The notes under the pieces: model-generated
The model's database searches: none
Seen by the model: the letters and a program-made list of their open reading frames with translations, nothing else
What the model was told of the DNA's origin: nothing
Part shown: piece after piece, positions 1-6,537 of the stretch
How positions within the stretch are numbered: the stretch's first letter is position 1
Layout: every line of letters starts with the position of its first letter
Position numbers and translations under genes: made by a program
Assembly: GCA_963678095.2 (NCBI GenBank)
Contig: OY782746.1
Coordinates: 1 to 64,000 of the forward strand
Direction of reading: 5' to 3'
Origin: G963678095 sp963678095
GTDB taxonomy: Bacteria; Bacillota; Negativicutes; Selenomonadales; Selenomonadaceae
DNA length: 64,000 nt

Positions 1-3
1 GAC

Positions 4-213
4 ATGCTGGTATATTATTGCAACCGGATGATGCATTACAGTAGTTGCCAATGGTCGATTAAGACGCAAGAAATTGTTGAACTGGTATTTAGATTCTTAC
101 AAGATGTTGCCGAGTGGATTTTGTTTTCACCTGTTATGATATGGTGCTTGTTTGAGGTTGTTTATAAAACAATAAAGGCTTATATAAAGATTTGGAGGGG
201 TGAAAATGGATAA
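4..213 (+). CDS. Possible small membrane-associated phage protein, may be 5' partial
   Basis: The frame is open to the window edge, so the true start may lie upstream; the first visible ATG is at position 4. About 69 residues with a hydrophobic, aromatic stretch in the middle (around residues 35-55) and a basic end. It overlaps the next gene by 8 bases, the spacing seen throughout this early operon. I do not recognise a family. It could also be a non-coding frame, although it runs in the operon's direction and ends exactly at the next start. Confidence 0.4.
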   Translation: MLVYYCNRMMHYSSCQWSIKTQEIVELVFRFLQDVAEWILFSPVMIWCLFEVVYKTIKAYIKIWRGENG

Positions 214-427
214 AGAATTGAAGCCCTGCCCGTTTTGTGGCAACAAAGTTTCTGCTTCTGGTGGTCCAGAAGAATGGAGTCCTACATTCAGCGACCCGGA
301 CAGTGGTGGAAGTCCATATCATGTAAGATGCGATTGCGGATTGGACTTTTGCGCCGGATGCGTTGAATATGACGAATTTGTAGAAAGATGGAATCGGAGG
401 GCTGACAATGGCCAGAATCAGCGATAA
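206..427 (+). CDS. Lar-like restriction alleviation family protein
   Basis: A 73-residue protein that opens with ELKPCPFCG, has a second cysteine pair (CDCG, CAGC) and ends with a W-N-R motif. This is the layout of the Lar family of small zinc-binding phage proteins; the founding Rac-prophage Lar modulates type I restriction, but most relatives are untested. ATG at 206 is chosen because GGAGGGG lies 7 bases upstream; a GTG at 200 is in frame but overlaps that ribosome site. It sits in a chain of early phage genes that overlap end to start. An anti-restriction role is inference from the family only. Confidence 0.72.
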   Translation: MDKELKPCPFCGNKVSASGGPEEWSPTFSDPDSGGSPYHVRCDCGLDFCAGCVEYDEFVERWNRRADNGQNQR

Positions 428-719
428 AGAACTTGAAAATTTCACTTCATTGTTTCACGAAATAATGGATGAAGGGGGAGTAAAAAGGCCAGATAAATTA
501 TTATCTATATTGCAAGAACTCAAAGAACGCCGTGCTGCTGACAAGCCGCTTGATATCAAAGGACAGTTGCGGCTGGTGCGGGATAGATGCCCGGAATTGT
601 GGAAAATGGTTCGCAGTGATATAGCGGATTGTCCGGAAGTTTTCCAGCTTTCGGGCGGCGAATGTTTAGCAAAAAATTGCAAAGAGTGCTGGGATAAAGC
701 GTTAGAAGGTGATGAATGA
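408..719 (+). CDS. Hypothetical phage early protein
   Basis: 103 residues, highly charged, with a predicted helical first half and cysteines in the C-terminal part (residues around 75, 86, 91 and 94) that could bind metal. ATG at 408 is preceded by CGGAGG. It overlaps the Lar-like gene by 20 bases and the next gene by 4 (ATGA), so it is translated as part of the same polycistron. No family recognised. Confidence 0.7.
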   Translation: MARISDKELENFTSLFHEIMDEGGVKRPDKLLSILQELKERRAADKPLDIKGQLRLVRDRCPELWKMVRSDIADCPEVFQLSGGECLAKNCKECWDKALEGDE

Positions 720-955
720 TGAAGCCAACAAAAAGAAATCGGATTCAAAAATATCTGCAAATTCAAGAATCTTTTCAGAACATAAAAGAAAGATATGGAA
801 GATGCCCGAAATGCGGCGATTCTGAAATATATTATGAGAATCCACGAACTGGGAACGGACTTTATAATTGCTGTAGCTGTGGATACGCAGGCCATGATCG
901 GGGCTTTAAGCAGTTCAAGGTTCGCAAAGTATTTTTAAGGCGGTGGAAGAAATGA
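716..955 (+). CDS. Small zinc-ribbon protein
   Basis: 79 residues, basic. A CPKC pair near residue 31 and a CCSCG group near residue 53 form a zinc ribbon of the kind found in many small phage nucleic-acid-binding proteins. The N-terminus is rich in lysine, arginine and glutamine and the end is strongly basic (KVFLRRWKK). Overlaps neighbours on both sides by 4 bases (ATGA). The DNA or RNA target is unknown. Confidence 0.68.
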   Translation: MMKPTKRNRIQKYLQIQESFQNIKERYGRCPKCGDSEIYYENPRTGNGLYNCCSCGYAGHDRGFKQFKVRKVFLRRWKK

Positions 956-1083
956 ATGATCCGACAGGCAATAAGGCCATCACAAATATCATGCGTCGCC
1001 GTAAATCCGAGCGTGGAGCCAACAGCCAGCGCAGACGGAACGGGGATCGGGCGGCGAGAGCAGCGAGGGGGATGGGCGTATGA
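952..1083 (+). CDS. Tiny arginine-rich phage protein
   Basis: A 43-codon frame beginning MNDPTGNKAITN and continuing with a very arginine-rich stretch. Its ATG overlaps the stop of the preceding gene (ATGA) and its stop overlaps the ATG of the following gene in the same way, so it fills the operon without a gap. That double coupling is the main evidence it is translated. The basic, glycine-containing composition suggests nucleic-acid binding, but no family is recognised. Confidence 0.55.
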   Translation: MNDPTGNKAITNIMRRRKSERGANSQRRRNGDRAARAARGMGV

Positions 1084-1403
1084 GTAAATTTGATCGTAAT
1101 ATTTTCTACGGTGGATACGATAGCTTTGCCGTGTCAAAAGAAAAATATAGTAAGGAAGAAGCTATAAATATTGCCAAAAAAGAATTTAACGGCATAGGAT
1201 ATAAGTTTTTGGCAATTGGCAGTGGGTGGGTCAAACATCGGGCTGGAGTTAATGAGGATGATGAACCGGTTGTTGGATGGTGGCTAGAATATAAAGATAC
1301 AGGACGGAACTGCCCAGCGTTCATATTTCATGGAACTAATAATAACGAGGAGAAATTTTGCGAAGACTATGAATATGTTTTGTTGGGCGGCGGCCGCCAA
1401 TGA
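1080..1403 (+). CDS. Hypothetical phage early protein
   Basis: 107 residues with a compact alpha/beta-like pattern and no cysteine cluster. ATG at 1080 overlaps the previous stop; its own stop overlaps the next start at 1400. No family recognised. Residues 20-30 (SKEEAINIAKKEF) look like a helix and are followed by alternating hydrophobic stretches. Confidence 0.7.
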   Translation: MSKFDRNIFYGGYDSFAVSKEKYSKEEAINIAKKEFNGIGYKFLAIGSGWVKHRAGVNEDDEPVVGWWLEYKDTGRNCPAFIFHGTNNNEEKFCEDYEYVLLGGGRQ

Positions 1404-1549
1404 TTAAAATAACCCCAGCTCAGCACATAGCATACAGACAACGCCACAGGCGTAATCAGCGGCAAATACCGGCATATCACCGGCTAAATCAGCAGCCGCA
1501 GGGATTCGAGGAAATTTTGAGGGAGGCGATGGCAAGTGCGAGAAATTAA
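1400..1549 (+). CDS. Tiny basic phage protein
   Basis: 49 codons, rich in arginine, glutamine and histidine, ending in an acidic-amphipathic helix (EEILREAMASARN). It starts in an ATGA overlap with the previous gene, and its end carries the ribosome site (GGGAGG, near 1520) of the YopX-family gene, with which it overlaps by 14 bases. Supported by position rather than by homology. Confidence 0.5.
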   Translation: MIKITPAQHIAYRQRHRRNQRQIPAYHRLNQQPQGFEEILREAMASARN

Positions 1550-1958
1550 GTTTCGGGGTAAATCAACGGAGGGCGGTTGGGTATACGGCTCATACTTCGA
1601 CAGTGGCGAATATGGCGTAATATATTCCCCGGCAGATAAGACGTATTATCAGTGTTATCTTGAATCGATTGGACAATATACGGGCTTAAAAGATAAGAAT
1701 GGTGTGGAAATTTATGATGGTGATATTGTTGAATTTACGAGGTACCCTGGGGAAAATTATTATGCAGAAATATGTAAACCGGATTTTCCACCGTTTAATT
1801 TTATGTTTGGATATCTTAAAAAACCTAACGCTGAAGTTACTGGGATTTCTCATGGAATATATCAAAATTTAAACTGCATGGAAGATGATTTAGGGGAAGT
1901 TGAAGTGATCGGCAACATCTACGAAAATCCGGAACTGTTGGGAGGCGATGGGAAATGA
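1536..1958 (+). CDS. YopX family phage protein
   Basis: 140 residues. The opening REIKFRGKS, then GGWVYGSYF, SIGQYTGLKDKNG and EIYDGDIVEF are the diagnostic blocks of the YopX family, common in Firmicute phages and named after a gene of Bacillus phage SPbeta. The biochemical function of the family is not established. Translation is taken from GTG at 1536, with GGGAGGCGATGG upstream. It overlaps the 49-residue gene before it and the next gene by 4 bases. Confidence 0.9.
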   Translation: MREIKFRGKSTEGGWVYGSYFDSGEYGVIYSPADKTYYQCYLESIGQYTGLKDKNGVEIYDGDIVEFTRYPGENYYAEICKPDFPPFNFMFGYLKKPNAEVTGISHGIYQNLNCMEDDLGEVEVIGNIYENPELLGGDGK

Positions 1959-2374
1959 TAAGTGATGAACAGATCGAGAAGGGACTTATGGCATTTGTGT
2001 TTTGCTGCGAAGTGAAAGTTGGGCCAGCGCAGGCCGGGTGGATGTATGACGCCTTGCAAGAGCTCAAGCAACGCCGCGAAAGTGATCTGCGGCCGGCAAC
2101 TAAGTTTTTAGGCCAAAATTTTGGACAGCTAATCGGAAAAGTGTGTAGCGAGTGCGACGAGGTTATCGAGGCCTGGGATGATGATTTTGATCAATGTCTG
2201 GAGCGGCTGCCAAAAGAGGCCTACAACGATATTTTGATGGAACTGGTAGACGTACAGATGGCTTGCGAAACTGCATTGACCAAGATTCTCCCAGATCAAG
2301 CGGATCGTGACGAAGCCCGGCGGCAGGTGATAGAGAAAAATGCGAAGCGCGGATATTATGAGGGGGCGGAATAA
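1955..2374 (+). CDS. MazG-like all-alpha NTP pyrophosphatase candidate
   Basis: 139 residues. The N-terminal 45 residues (ISDEQIEKGL...LQELKQRRE) resemble the start of other early proteins in this operon. The middle has an acidic helix ECDEVIEA and, 40 residues on, ILMELVDVQMACETAL, which matches the E-x-x-E / D-x-x-x pattern of all-alpha NTP pyrophosphatases that hydrolyse nucleoside triphosphates. Such enzymes are frequent in phages. The metal ligands are only partly matched, so the assignment is tentative. Confidence 0.55.
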   Translation: MISDEQIEKGLMAFVFCCEVKVGPAQAGWMYDALQELKQRRESDLRPATKFLGQNFGQLIGKVCSECDEVIEAWDDDFDQCLERLPKEAYNDILMELVDVQMACETALTKILPDQADRDEARRQVIEKNAKRGYYEGAE

Positions 2375-2679
2375 TGGCAAATGTCTATATAGCCGGTAAA
2401 ATAACCGGGCTAACAAACTATAAAGAAATTTTTAAAAAAGCTGAAATAAAACTGTGCACACTAGGACACCGTGTAATGAATCCTGCGACTCTGGGCGAAG
2501 GTTTCGAGTATAAATCATATATGCCGATATGCCTGGCGATGTTGGAGGCATGCGATACGGTATTCTTCCTTGAGAATTGGAGCGATAGCAAGGGTGCCAA
2601 AGTGGAACATGAATATGCAAAAATACAAGGTAAAAATATTGTTTATCAGCATAGTTACGAAGGGGGCGGCGATCAATAA
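2374..2679 (+). CDS. DUF4406 protein, nucleoside deoxyribosyltransferase-like
   Basis: 101 residues beginning VYIAGKITG, followed by G-x-x-V-x-N-P and DTVFFLENWSDSKGAKVEHEYA. These are the blocks of DUF4406, a small Rossmann-like family related to nucleoside 2-deoxyribosyltransferases. It may act on nucleotides during phage replication; no activity is proven for the family. It begins in a TAATG overlap with the preceding MazG-like gene, which fits a shared nucleotide-metabolism role. Confidence 0.8.
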   Translation: MANVYIAGKITGLTNYKEIFKKAEIKLCTLGHRVMNPATLGEGFEYKSYMPICLAMLEACDTVFFLENWSDSKGAKVEHEYAKIQGKNIVYQHSYEGGGDQ

Positions 2680-2690
2680 ATAAATACGCA

Positions 2691-2750
2691 ATGGCAGTAA
2701 TCGTGATAATGACAATAATTTTTGCGGTGGTAAGCACCGGAGAGGATTGA
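2691..2750 (+). CDS. Possible 19-residue membrane peptide
   Basis: A 19-codon frame (MAVIVIMTIIFAVVSTGED) fills the short gap before ssb. It is a single hydrophobic helix with an acidic end. There is no good ribosome site close to the ATG, although GGGGGCGG lies 25 bases upstream. The translation is a guess based on composition; the stop falls inside the ssb leader. Confidence 0.22.
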   Translation: MAVIVIMTIIFAVVSTGED

Positions 2751-2754
2751 TTCA

Positions 2755-3153
2755 ATGAATCGTGTAATTTTAGTCGGACGGCTCGCACGTGATCCGGAAG
2801 TACGATACACGCAGGCGGGTAAAGCAGTAGCCTCGTTTTCGCTGGCGGTAAGCCGTAGGGTTAGCCGTGCGAGCGATCAGCAGAACACGGCGGATTTCAT
2901 CCCCATCGTCGCATGGGAGAAGCTGGCGGAGATCGTCGGCAATCATCTGGTCAAAGGTTCACAGATTATGGTCGAGGGGCGCATGCAGGTCCGCAACTAT
3001 GATGCGCAGGACGGCTCTAAGCGGTATGTCACTGAGGTTGTGGCACAGGACATAGAATTTATGGGGAGCAAACTGCAGGGCGCAGCACAGGAGTCTAGCG
3101 GGGCGAATAGCTTTGGCTCAGAAGTGATTGACGACCAGGAAATACCATTCTAG
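2755..3153 (+). CDS. ssb: Single-stranded DNA-binding protein
   Basis: 132 residues. OB-fold signature from residue 1 (MNRVILVGRLARDPE) through WEKLAEIVGNHLVKGSQI and VEGRMQVRNYD to about residue 105, then a short glycine/serine linker and the acidic tip DDQEIPF, which in SSBs docks partner proteins such as DNA polymerase, helicases and nucleases. It coats ssDNA during phage replication and recombination. It is followed 12 bases later by a resolvase-like gene, consistent with a small replication/recombination module. Confidence 0.96.
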   Translation: MNRVILVGRLARDPEVRYTQAGKAVASFSLAVSRRVSRASDQQNTADFIPIVAWEKLAEIVGNHLVKGSQIMVEGRMQVRNYDAQDGSKRYVTEVVAQDIEFMGSKLQGAAQESSGANSFGSEVIDDQEIPF

Positions 3154-3164
3154 GAGCTGAGTAG

Positions 3165-3497
3165 ATGGGAAAAATGTCAAGGGACAAAGGAGCCCGGGGA
3201 GAGCGGCTATGGCGGGATGTGTGCAAAGCCGAAGGATTTACAAAGGTAAGACGCACCGCTCAGTATTGTGGTAAAACTGGCGATGCCGGTGATTGCGTCG
3301 GACTCCCCGGGATACATCAAGAAGTGAAATTTGTTGAAAAGCTAAATGTCCGGGATGCATTAGCGCAATCTCAGCGGGACTGCGAGGCTGAGAATAAAGG
3401 GAATATCCCCATTGTGGCTCATAAAAAGAGCAATTCCGAGTGGCTTGTCACAATGAGCGCAAAGGATTGGTTCAAAATTTATCGGGAATATGTGTGA
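3165..3497 (+). CDS. Phage PD-(D/E)XK nuclease, Holliday-junction-resolvase-like
   Basis: 110 residues. After a basic start (SRDKGARGERLW) comes TGDAGDCVGLPGIHQEVKFVEKLN, giving the acidic residue, then E-x-K of a PD-(D/E)XK nuclease; this arrangement and length match the small Hjc-like resolvases annotated next to phage ssb genes. It would cleave branched DNA before packaging. Start at ATG 3165, 11 bases after the ssb stop, with GGAGC upstream. Substrate assignment is inferred. Confidence 0.72.
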   Translation: MGKMSRDKGARGERLWRDVCKAEGFTKVRRTAQYCGKTGDAGDCVGLPGIHQEVKFVEKLNVRDALAQSQRDCEAENKGNIPIVAHKKSNSEWLVTMSAKDWFKIYREYV

Positions 3498-3511
3498 AGG
3501 GAGTATAAAAG

Positions 3512-3667
3512 ATGGTCAGCGCAACGGTAAGTAATCAAGAACTAGCTGCACGACTCGTGAAACAGACCCGCGGCGATTGCCGGAAATGTGTCTGCGAGGA
3601 CAGCTGCAGCAAAAGAGGTAAATGTGAGAATAATATTTTTGTTTGGCTGAAAGGGGCGAGAGGATGA
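3512..3667 (+). CDS. Cysteine-rich 51-residue phage protein
   Basis: Starts at ATG 3512 after GGGAG. It contains five closely spaced cysteines (CRKCVC, then C and C within 16 residues), suggesting a small metal-binding domain. The stop overlaps the next ATG at 3664. No family recognised. The coupling and the cysteine pattern support translation. Confidence 0.55.
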   Translation: MVSATVSNQELAARLVKQTRGDCRKCVCEDSCSKRGKCENNIFVWLKGARG

Positions 3668-3873
3668 AGTACGTGAGAAAATGTCAGCCGGTGGAGATTG
3701 AGCCATATTCGCCAGGGCTGGAAGATGGGTTCGAAGATGGGCGTCCGTACATAAATACGGATCTAGGCCCAATGTATATCCACGAGGATGATTGCATTAT
3801 CACTTCGGATAACGGGGAAAAGTCGGCATGCAATCGGGAAAAGGTGGATCGGCTGTATCAGAGAGTTGAATAG
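3664..3873 (+). CDS. Hypothetical small phage protein
   Basis: 69 residues, acidic, starting at ATG 3664 in overlap with the previous stop; AAAGGGG lies about 10 bases upstream. The C-terminal half (DDCIITSDNGEKSACNREKVDRLYQRV) resembles the end of many small phage proteins that carry a 'W-I-I/T-G-x-x-G-E-x-x-x-C-x-x-x-x-F/V' block, but function is unknown. Confidence 0.62.
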   Translation: MKYVRKCQPVEIEPYSPGLEDGFEDGRPYINTDLGPMYIHEDDCIITSDNGEKSACNREKVDRLYQRVE

Positions 3874-3919
3874 ATAGATGCGAAAGGGCGGTGAATAGCC
3901 GTCCTATTCGTGCGTTTGA

Positions 3920-4453
3920 ATGAATTTTGATTTAGGGGTGAGGCGAGTGTTAGCTACAGCGGAAGAAGCAATGGATATTTTCAATGGGGTCCAGGAAGAT
4001 AAAAAAACAGCCGAGTATTATCTACTGAACTTCGAATCGGAACTGAAAAAATATCATGAAGCAAAAGACGAATTCTTAAACTATAAGGCAGAAAGAGACG
4101 AAAATACCGGGGGCGGGCGCAGCGGTGTAGGCAACCCCACGGAACAGGCTGCTATGAAAAGCCTGCAATTTGACAGTACTTATCCAGGATTCCGCTGGCT
4201 AAAGGCGGTTGAAATCGTCCAGCGAGGCCTGGGCGAAAGAAAGAACATATTTATCAAGGTGCGCCGCGAGGCTGACAGGCTGCATCATATCGGCAAAGGT
4301 CGGAAAGGCTGGACTATATACGTACAACGACGTTATGCGGAAGAGATGGAAAAGAGATTTATTATTCCTGAGGTGTGGATCCATGAAAAGACCTTGCGCA
4401 GCTGGTGGCAGGAAATTATTGACCGGGCGGTATTTGTCGTAAATAAAATTTAA
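3920..4453 (+). CDS. Hypothetical protein at the end of the early operon
   Basis: 177 residues, helical and charged, with HHIGKGRKGW near residue 125 and a C-terminal amphipathic helix containing WWQEII. It occupies the position where phages of Firmicutes often encode a late transcription regulator of the ArpU/RinA type, but I cannot see a convincing helix-turn-helix, so that is only positional inference. ATG at 3920 lacks a clear ribosome site; GTG at 3947 (after GGGGTGAGG) is a plausible alternative start. A hairpin follows. Confidence 0.62.
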   Translation: MNFDLGVRRVLATAEEAMDIFNGVQEDKKTAEYYLLNFESELKKYHEAKDEFLNYKAERDENTGGGRSGVGNPTEQAAMKSLQFDSTYPGFRWLKAVEIVQRGLGERKNIFIKVRREADRLHHIGKGRKGWTIYVQRRYAEEMEKRFIIPEVWIHEKTLRSWWQEIIDRAVFVVNKI

Positions 4454-4514
4454 AAACGGGTGCCGTTTATTAAGGGTTTTCCGTGGTAAAATGGTATTAG
4501 TAAGAAAAAGGGGA

Positions 4515-4548
4515 AAGCCACTGGCGTATTGCTGGTGGCTTATTTTAT
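4515..4548 (+). terminator. Candidate terminator closing the early operon
   Basis: AAGCCAC and GTGGCTT (4515-4521 / 4535-4541) form a stem with a short internal GC pair, followed by ATTTTAT. The U-tract is interrupted, so it is a moderate terminator. It separates the early operon from the AT-rich accessory gene downstream. Confidence 0.55.
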
Positions 4549-4584
4549 ACTTAACTAAGAGTATTAATTAAACTTTTTGAAGTG

Positions 4585-4590
4585 TATAAT
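4585..4590 (+). promoter_or_regulatory. Candidate -10 box of the accessory gene at 4613
   Basis: A perfect TATAAT 23 bases upstream of the preferred TTG start of the next gene, in very AT-rich DNA. No strong -35 box is visible at 16-18 bases. Placed between a terminator and a gene, it is the likely promoter. Confidence 0.4.
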
Positions 4591-4612
4591 AAAGTTTAAG
4601 GAGTTGGTTGAT

Positions 4613-5296
4613 TTGGAGAAAAAAATTTGTGATGAATCTGCTTGTAAGCCATTTTGGAAAAACGTTATATATGTTCTTATTATTCTAGGTCCTGCTATGT
4701 ATTTTGGAGTTAAAGATCAAACCGTAGCAATGGGGCTTGCTATTGCGGGTGGAGCCTTAGCAATAGCGTTTATAAATATCGATAAATTTTCTTGGATAAA
4801 AGCTGCTGGATTTGAAGCAAAGATTTGGGAGGCACAAGAAACCATAAATGCAGCCTATGCTACAGCTGAAGAATTGAGACAAGTAAGTTGTTTATTTCTT
4901 GATTATAGCTTGTCTGCTTTGATTGTAGATGGTTTAGGTCAAGAAATAACTGCGAATCAAAAAATAGATATGTCAAATTCAATAAATAAACTGATTGGTA
5001 AGGTAGGTACTGAAGAACAAAGCTCGTTGCCTGAAAAATATTATAAACTTAAAGTAGTTATTGGTTGGAATTTATTAGATGAATTTTTAGCTTTATTGCA
5101 ACATAATAATAATGACGTCTATAGTGAAATGCGTAGTAAGAGGGATGATCAGTTTAAGCCCGAAGAGCTTACACCTGAAAAATATTTAAAAAAAGAAGAA
5201 TTAGACACAATGCTCAAAGTCAAAAACGTAGAGTTGACTGCAGAAGAAAAAAAGGCGTTAGATAAGTATATTGAATATATAACAATACTGAAATAA
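4613..5296 (+). CDS. Two-helix membrane protein, probable lysogenic accessory (moron) gene
   Basis: About 227 residues. Two adjacent hydrophobic helices near the N-terminus (NVIYVLIILGPAMYF and AMGLAIAGGALAIAF) are followed by a long soluble helical domain rich in lysine and glutamate. TTG at 4613 is chosen because TAAGGAG ends 9 bases upstream; the frame is open to a TTG at 4577. It is flanked by terminators, has its own -10 box and is more AT-rich than the genes on either side, all typical of genes expressed from a dormant prophage. Membrane morons often block superinfection; that role here is inference. No family recognised. Confidence 0.7.
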   Translation: MEKKICDESACKPFWKNVIYVLIILGPAMYFGVKDQTVAMGLAIAGGALAIAFINIDKFSWIKAAGFEAKIWEAQETINAAYATAEELRQVSCLFLDYSLSALIVDGLGQEITANQKIDMSNSINKLIGKVGTEEQSSLPEKYYKLKVVIGWNLLDEFLALLQHNNNDVYSEMRSKRDDQFKPEELTPEKYLKKEELDTMLKVKNVELTAEEKKALDKYIEYITILK

Positions 5297-5301
5297 TTTA
5301 T

Positions 5302-5335
5302 AAGTCGTTAGCACTCAGCTGGCGGCTTATTTTTA
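5302..5335 (+). terminator. Intrinsic terminator after the accessory gene
   Basis: AAGTCGTTAGC pairs with GCTGGCGGCTT (11 bp with G-U pairs, 5-base loop) and is followed by ATTTTTAT. It isolates the unit at 4613-5296. Confidence 0.8.
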
Positions 5336-5356
5336 TGCCCAAAAGGAGCGTGTAAA

Positions 5357-5545
5357 ATGAAAATTAATCTAAGCTATAAAGAGTGCTGCATTATAAAGCA
5401 CGCTCTGCAAAACCAAAACAGAAATTTGGCCGAGGAAATCTTATACAGGATGATGTCGACGATCGTGGCCCAGGAAAGTGACCATCGAACGGAGATTGTC
5501 CATGGTGATATCCCCTGCGGGAAGCGCAACAGAATATTGAAATGA
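5357..5545 (+). CDS. Hypothetical small phage protein
   Basis: 62 residues with a good AAAGGAG site 9 bases before ATG 5357. The sequence is helical (SYKECCIIKHALQNQNRN...) with a basic end. It is enclosed by terminators on both sides, so it is transcribed by read-through or from an unseen promoter. No family recognised. Confidence 0.6.
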   Translation: MKINLSYKECCIIKHALQNQNRNLAEEILYRMMSTIVAQESDHRTEIVHGDIPCGKRNRILK

Positions 5546-5552
5546 CATATCG

Positions 5553-5588
5553 AGCCGTCTGGTATTCCACGTACCGGCGGCTTTTTCT
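5553..5588 (+). terminator. Intrinsic terminator
   Basis: AGCCG/CGGCT enclosing GGTA/TACC, loop about 7 bases, followed by TTTTTCT. Faces the convergent reverse-strand unit that ends at 5664. Confidence 0.78.
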
Positions 5589-5663
5589 ATGCCCGGAATT
5601 GGGCAGCACATAGGGCCGCAAGTGCCACCTCCTGTATTTGCGGTCTGAAATTACATAGAGGCA

Positions 5664-5695
5664 TAAAAATAGACCGTCCGGCAAGACGGCCTATT
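5664..5695 (-). terminator. Intrinsic terminator of the reverse-strand gene
   Basis: On the minus strand AATAGGCCGTC and GACGGTCTATT pair around a short loop and run into TTTTTAT. It lies 8 bases after the stop of the 54-residue reverse-strand gene. Confidence 0.78.
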
Positions 5696-5702
5696 GTGAA
5701 AC

Positions 5703-5867
5703 TTATTTTTCGTGACGTACACCTTTGAAATCCCCCGGGGTTGTTTTCTGGTCAATAAATCTACCGGTATCAGAATCTCTTTTTACAGCATTACCATTTG
5801 GTGCATGTGTTTGACTGCGATCTCTTACAGCACCACGACGAAAATCATTACCTGTGTTAGTAGCCAT
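5703..5867 (-). CDS. 54-residue conserved-looking protein in its own reverse-strand unit
   Basis: Reads MATNTGNDFRRGAVRDRS from ATG at 5867 and ends GDFKGVRHEK, with TGRFIDQK in between. Small proteins with the T-G-(R/K)-F-(I/M)-D-x-K and P-F/D-F-K-G-V-R-x-E-K blocks occur in many bacterial genomes and phages; none has an assigned function as far as I know. It is hydrophilic, glycine- and arginine-rich and probably disordered. An AAAGAG site lies upstream. Strong promoter, gene and terminator together make a complete monocistronic unit opposed to all other phage genes, which points to expression in the lysogen. Confidence 0.78.
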   Translation of the reverse strand: MATNTGNDFRRGAVRDRSQTHAPNGNAVKRDSDTGRFIDQKTTPGDFKGVRHEK

Positions 5868-5912
5868 GAATATTCATCTCTTTTCGGTACATATGTAGGT
5901 TTGTACAAAGAT

Positions 5913-5941
5913 ATTATATCAAAATATTAAGGCGGTGTCAG
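5913..5941 (-). promoter_or_regulatory. Strong sigma70-type promoter for the 54-residue gene
   Basis: On the minus strand, CTGACA (complement of 5936-5941), exactly 17 bases, then TATAAT (complement of 5913-5918). Eleven of twelve hexamer positions match consensus. The predicted leader of about 40 bases contains GTAC repeats (around 5888-5905) that could be an operator. Confidence 0.8.
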
Positions 5942-5944
5942 AAT

Positions 5945-6220
5945 ATGGTTCCGAAGAAAATAAAAATATTAGGGCATGAATATAAAATCGTTATTGATGA
6001 GCATTACATCGCTGACTCTGGTGGAAATACAGGGCAGTGCAATAATTACGTCAATGAAATTCGTATTTGCGGGACGTTGCCGGAAAGTGCGCAGCATGAA
6101 GTTATGATGCATGAGATCATAGAGGCTTTGAATTATCGGTTAGAACTTAATTTAGAGCATCACAAAATTTGCGCATTGGGCGAAGTGCTCACGCAAGTTC
6201 TGCTGGATAACAATTTATGA
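5945..6220 (+). CDS. HExxE-type metallopeptidase-like phage protein
   Basis: 91 residues. Contains MHEIIEAL (around residues 58-65) followed 13-15 residues later by HH and then a C-terminal helix, similar to the zinc-binding core of the ImmA/IrrE-like and related small phage metalloproteases, but very short. ATG at 5945 lies behind AAGGCGGTG. The start region overlaps the reverse-strand promoter. It may be a degenerate or non-catalytic member. Confidence 0.6.
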   Translation: MVPKKIKILGHEYKIVIDEHYIADSGGNTGQCNNYVNEIRICGTLPESAQHEVMMHEIIEALNYRLELNLEHHKICALGEVLTQVLLDNNL

Positions 6221-6537
6221 TGTTTCCAAAGTCCAAGCCCCGTGATCCGGCATTTATGCGGCAGTTTCGTAAAGATCACGACTGCTGCGAGATATGCGGA
6301 TCAATCCATAATCTTGAAATCGCCCATATCATCCCGAAAGGTGCAGGCGGTCCAGACATGCCGGAAAATGTGCTTATGCTTGATGGGCCGGCAGCACTGC
6401 AGAAGGGTTGCCACGGCAAGAATCATCTGGGACTGCTCACGCAAGATGAAATGTTTGAGGTTGCGGGGCGGCGGCTAGGGATCACTGGGGAAGAATGTAG
6501 GCGCAGGGTGCGCAGAAAGATGGGGTATGATGTATGA
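6217..6537 (+). CDS. HNH endonuclease near terminase
   Basis: 106 residues. CEICG, then LEIAHIIPKGAGGPDMPENVLML and a C-terminal C-H-G-K-N-H give the HNH fold with zinc-binding cysteines and the catalytic histidine of the AHI block. HNH proteins encoded beside terminase genes assist cleavage at packaging sites in several phages. It overlaps the previous gene by 4 bases and the next by 4. A general homing role is less likely since it is embedded in a coupled operon. Confidence 0.86.
   Translation: MMFPKSKPRDPAFMRQFRKDHDCCEICGSIHNLEIAHIIPKGAGGPDMPENVLMLDGPAALQKGCHGKNHLGLLTQDEMFEVAGRRLGITGEECRRRVRRKMGYDV

Noticed and set aside
5391..5684. Minus-strand frame of 97 codons with AGGAGGTGG upstream of an internal TTG
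   Set aside because: It runs through two terminators, is full of cysteine, arginine and proline without pattern, and is antisense to the small gene at 5357-5545.
5712..5930. Plus-strand frame of 72 codons
   Set aside because: It is the complement of the well-supported 54-residue reverse-strand gene and its promoter.
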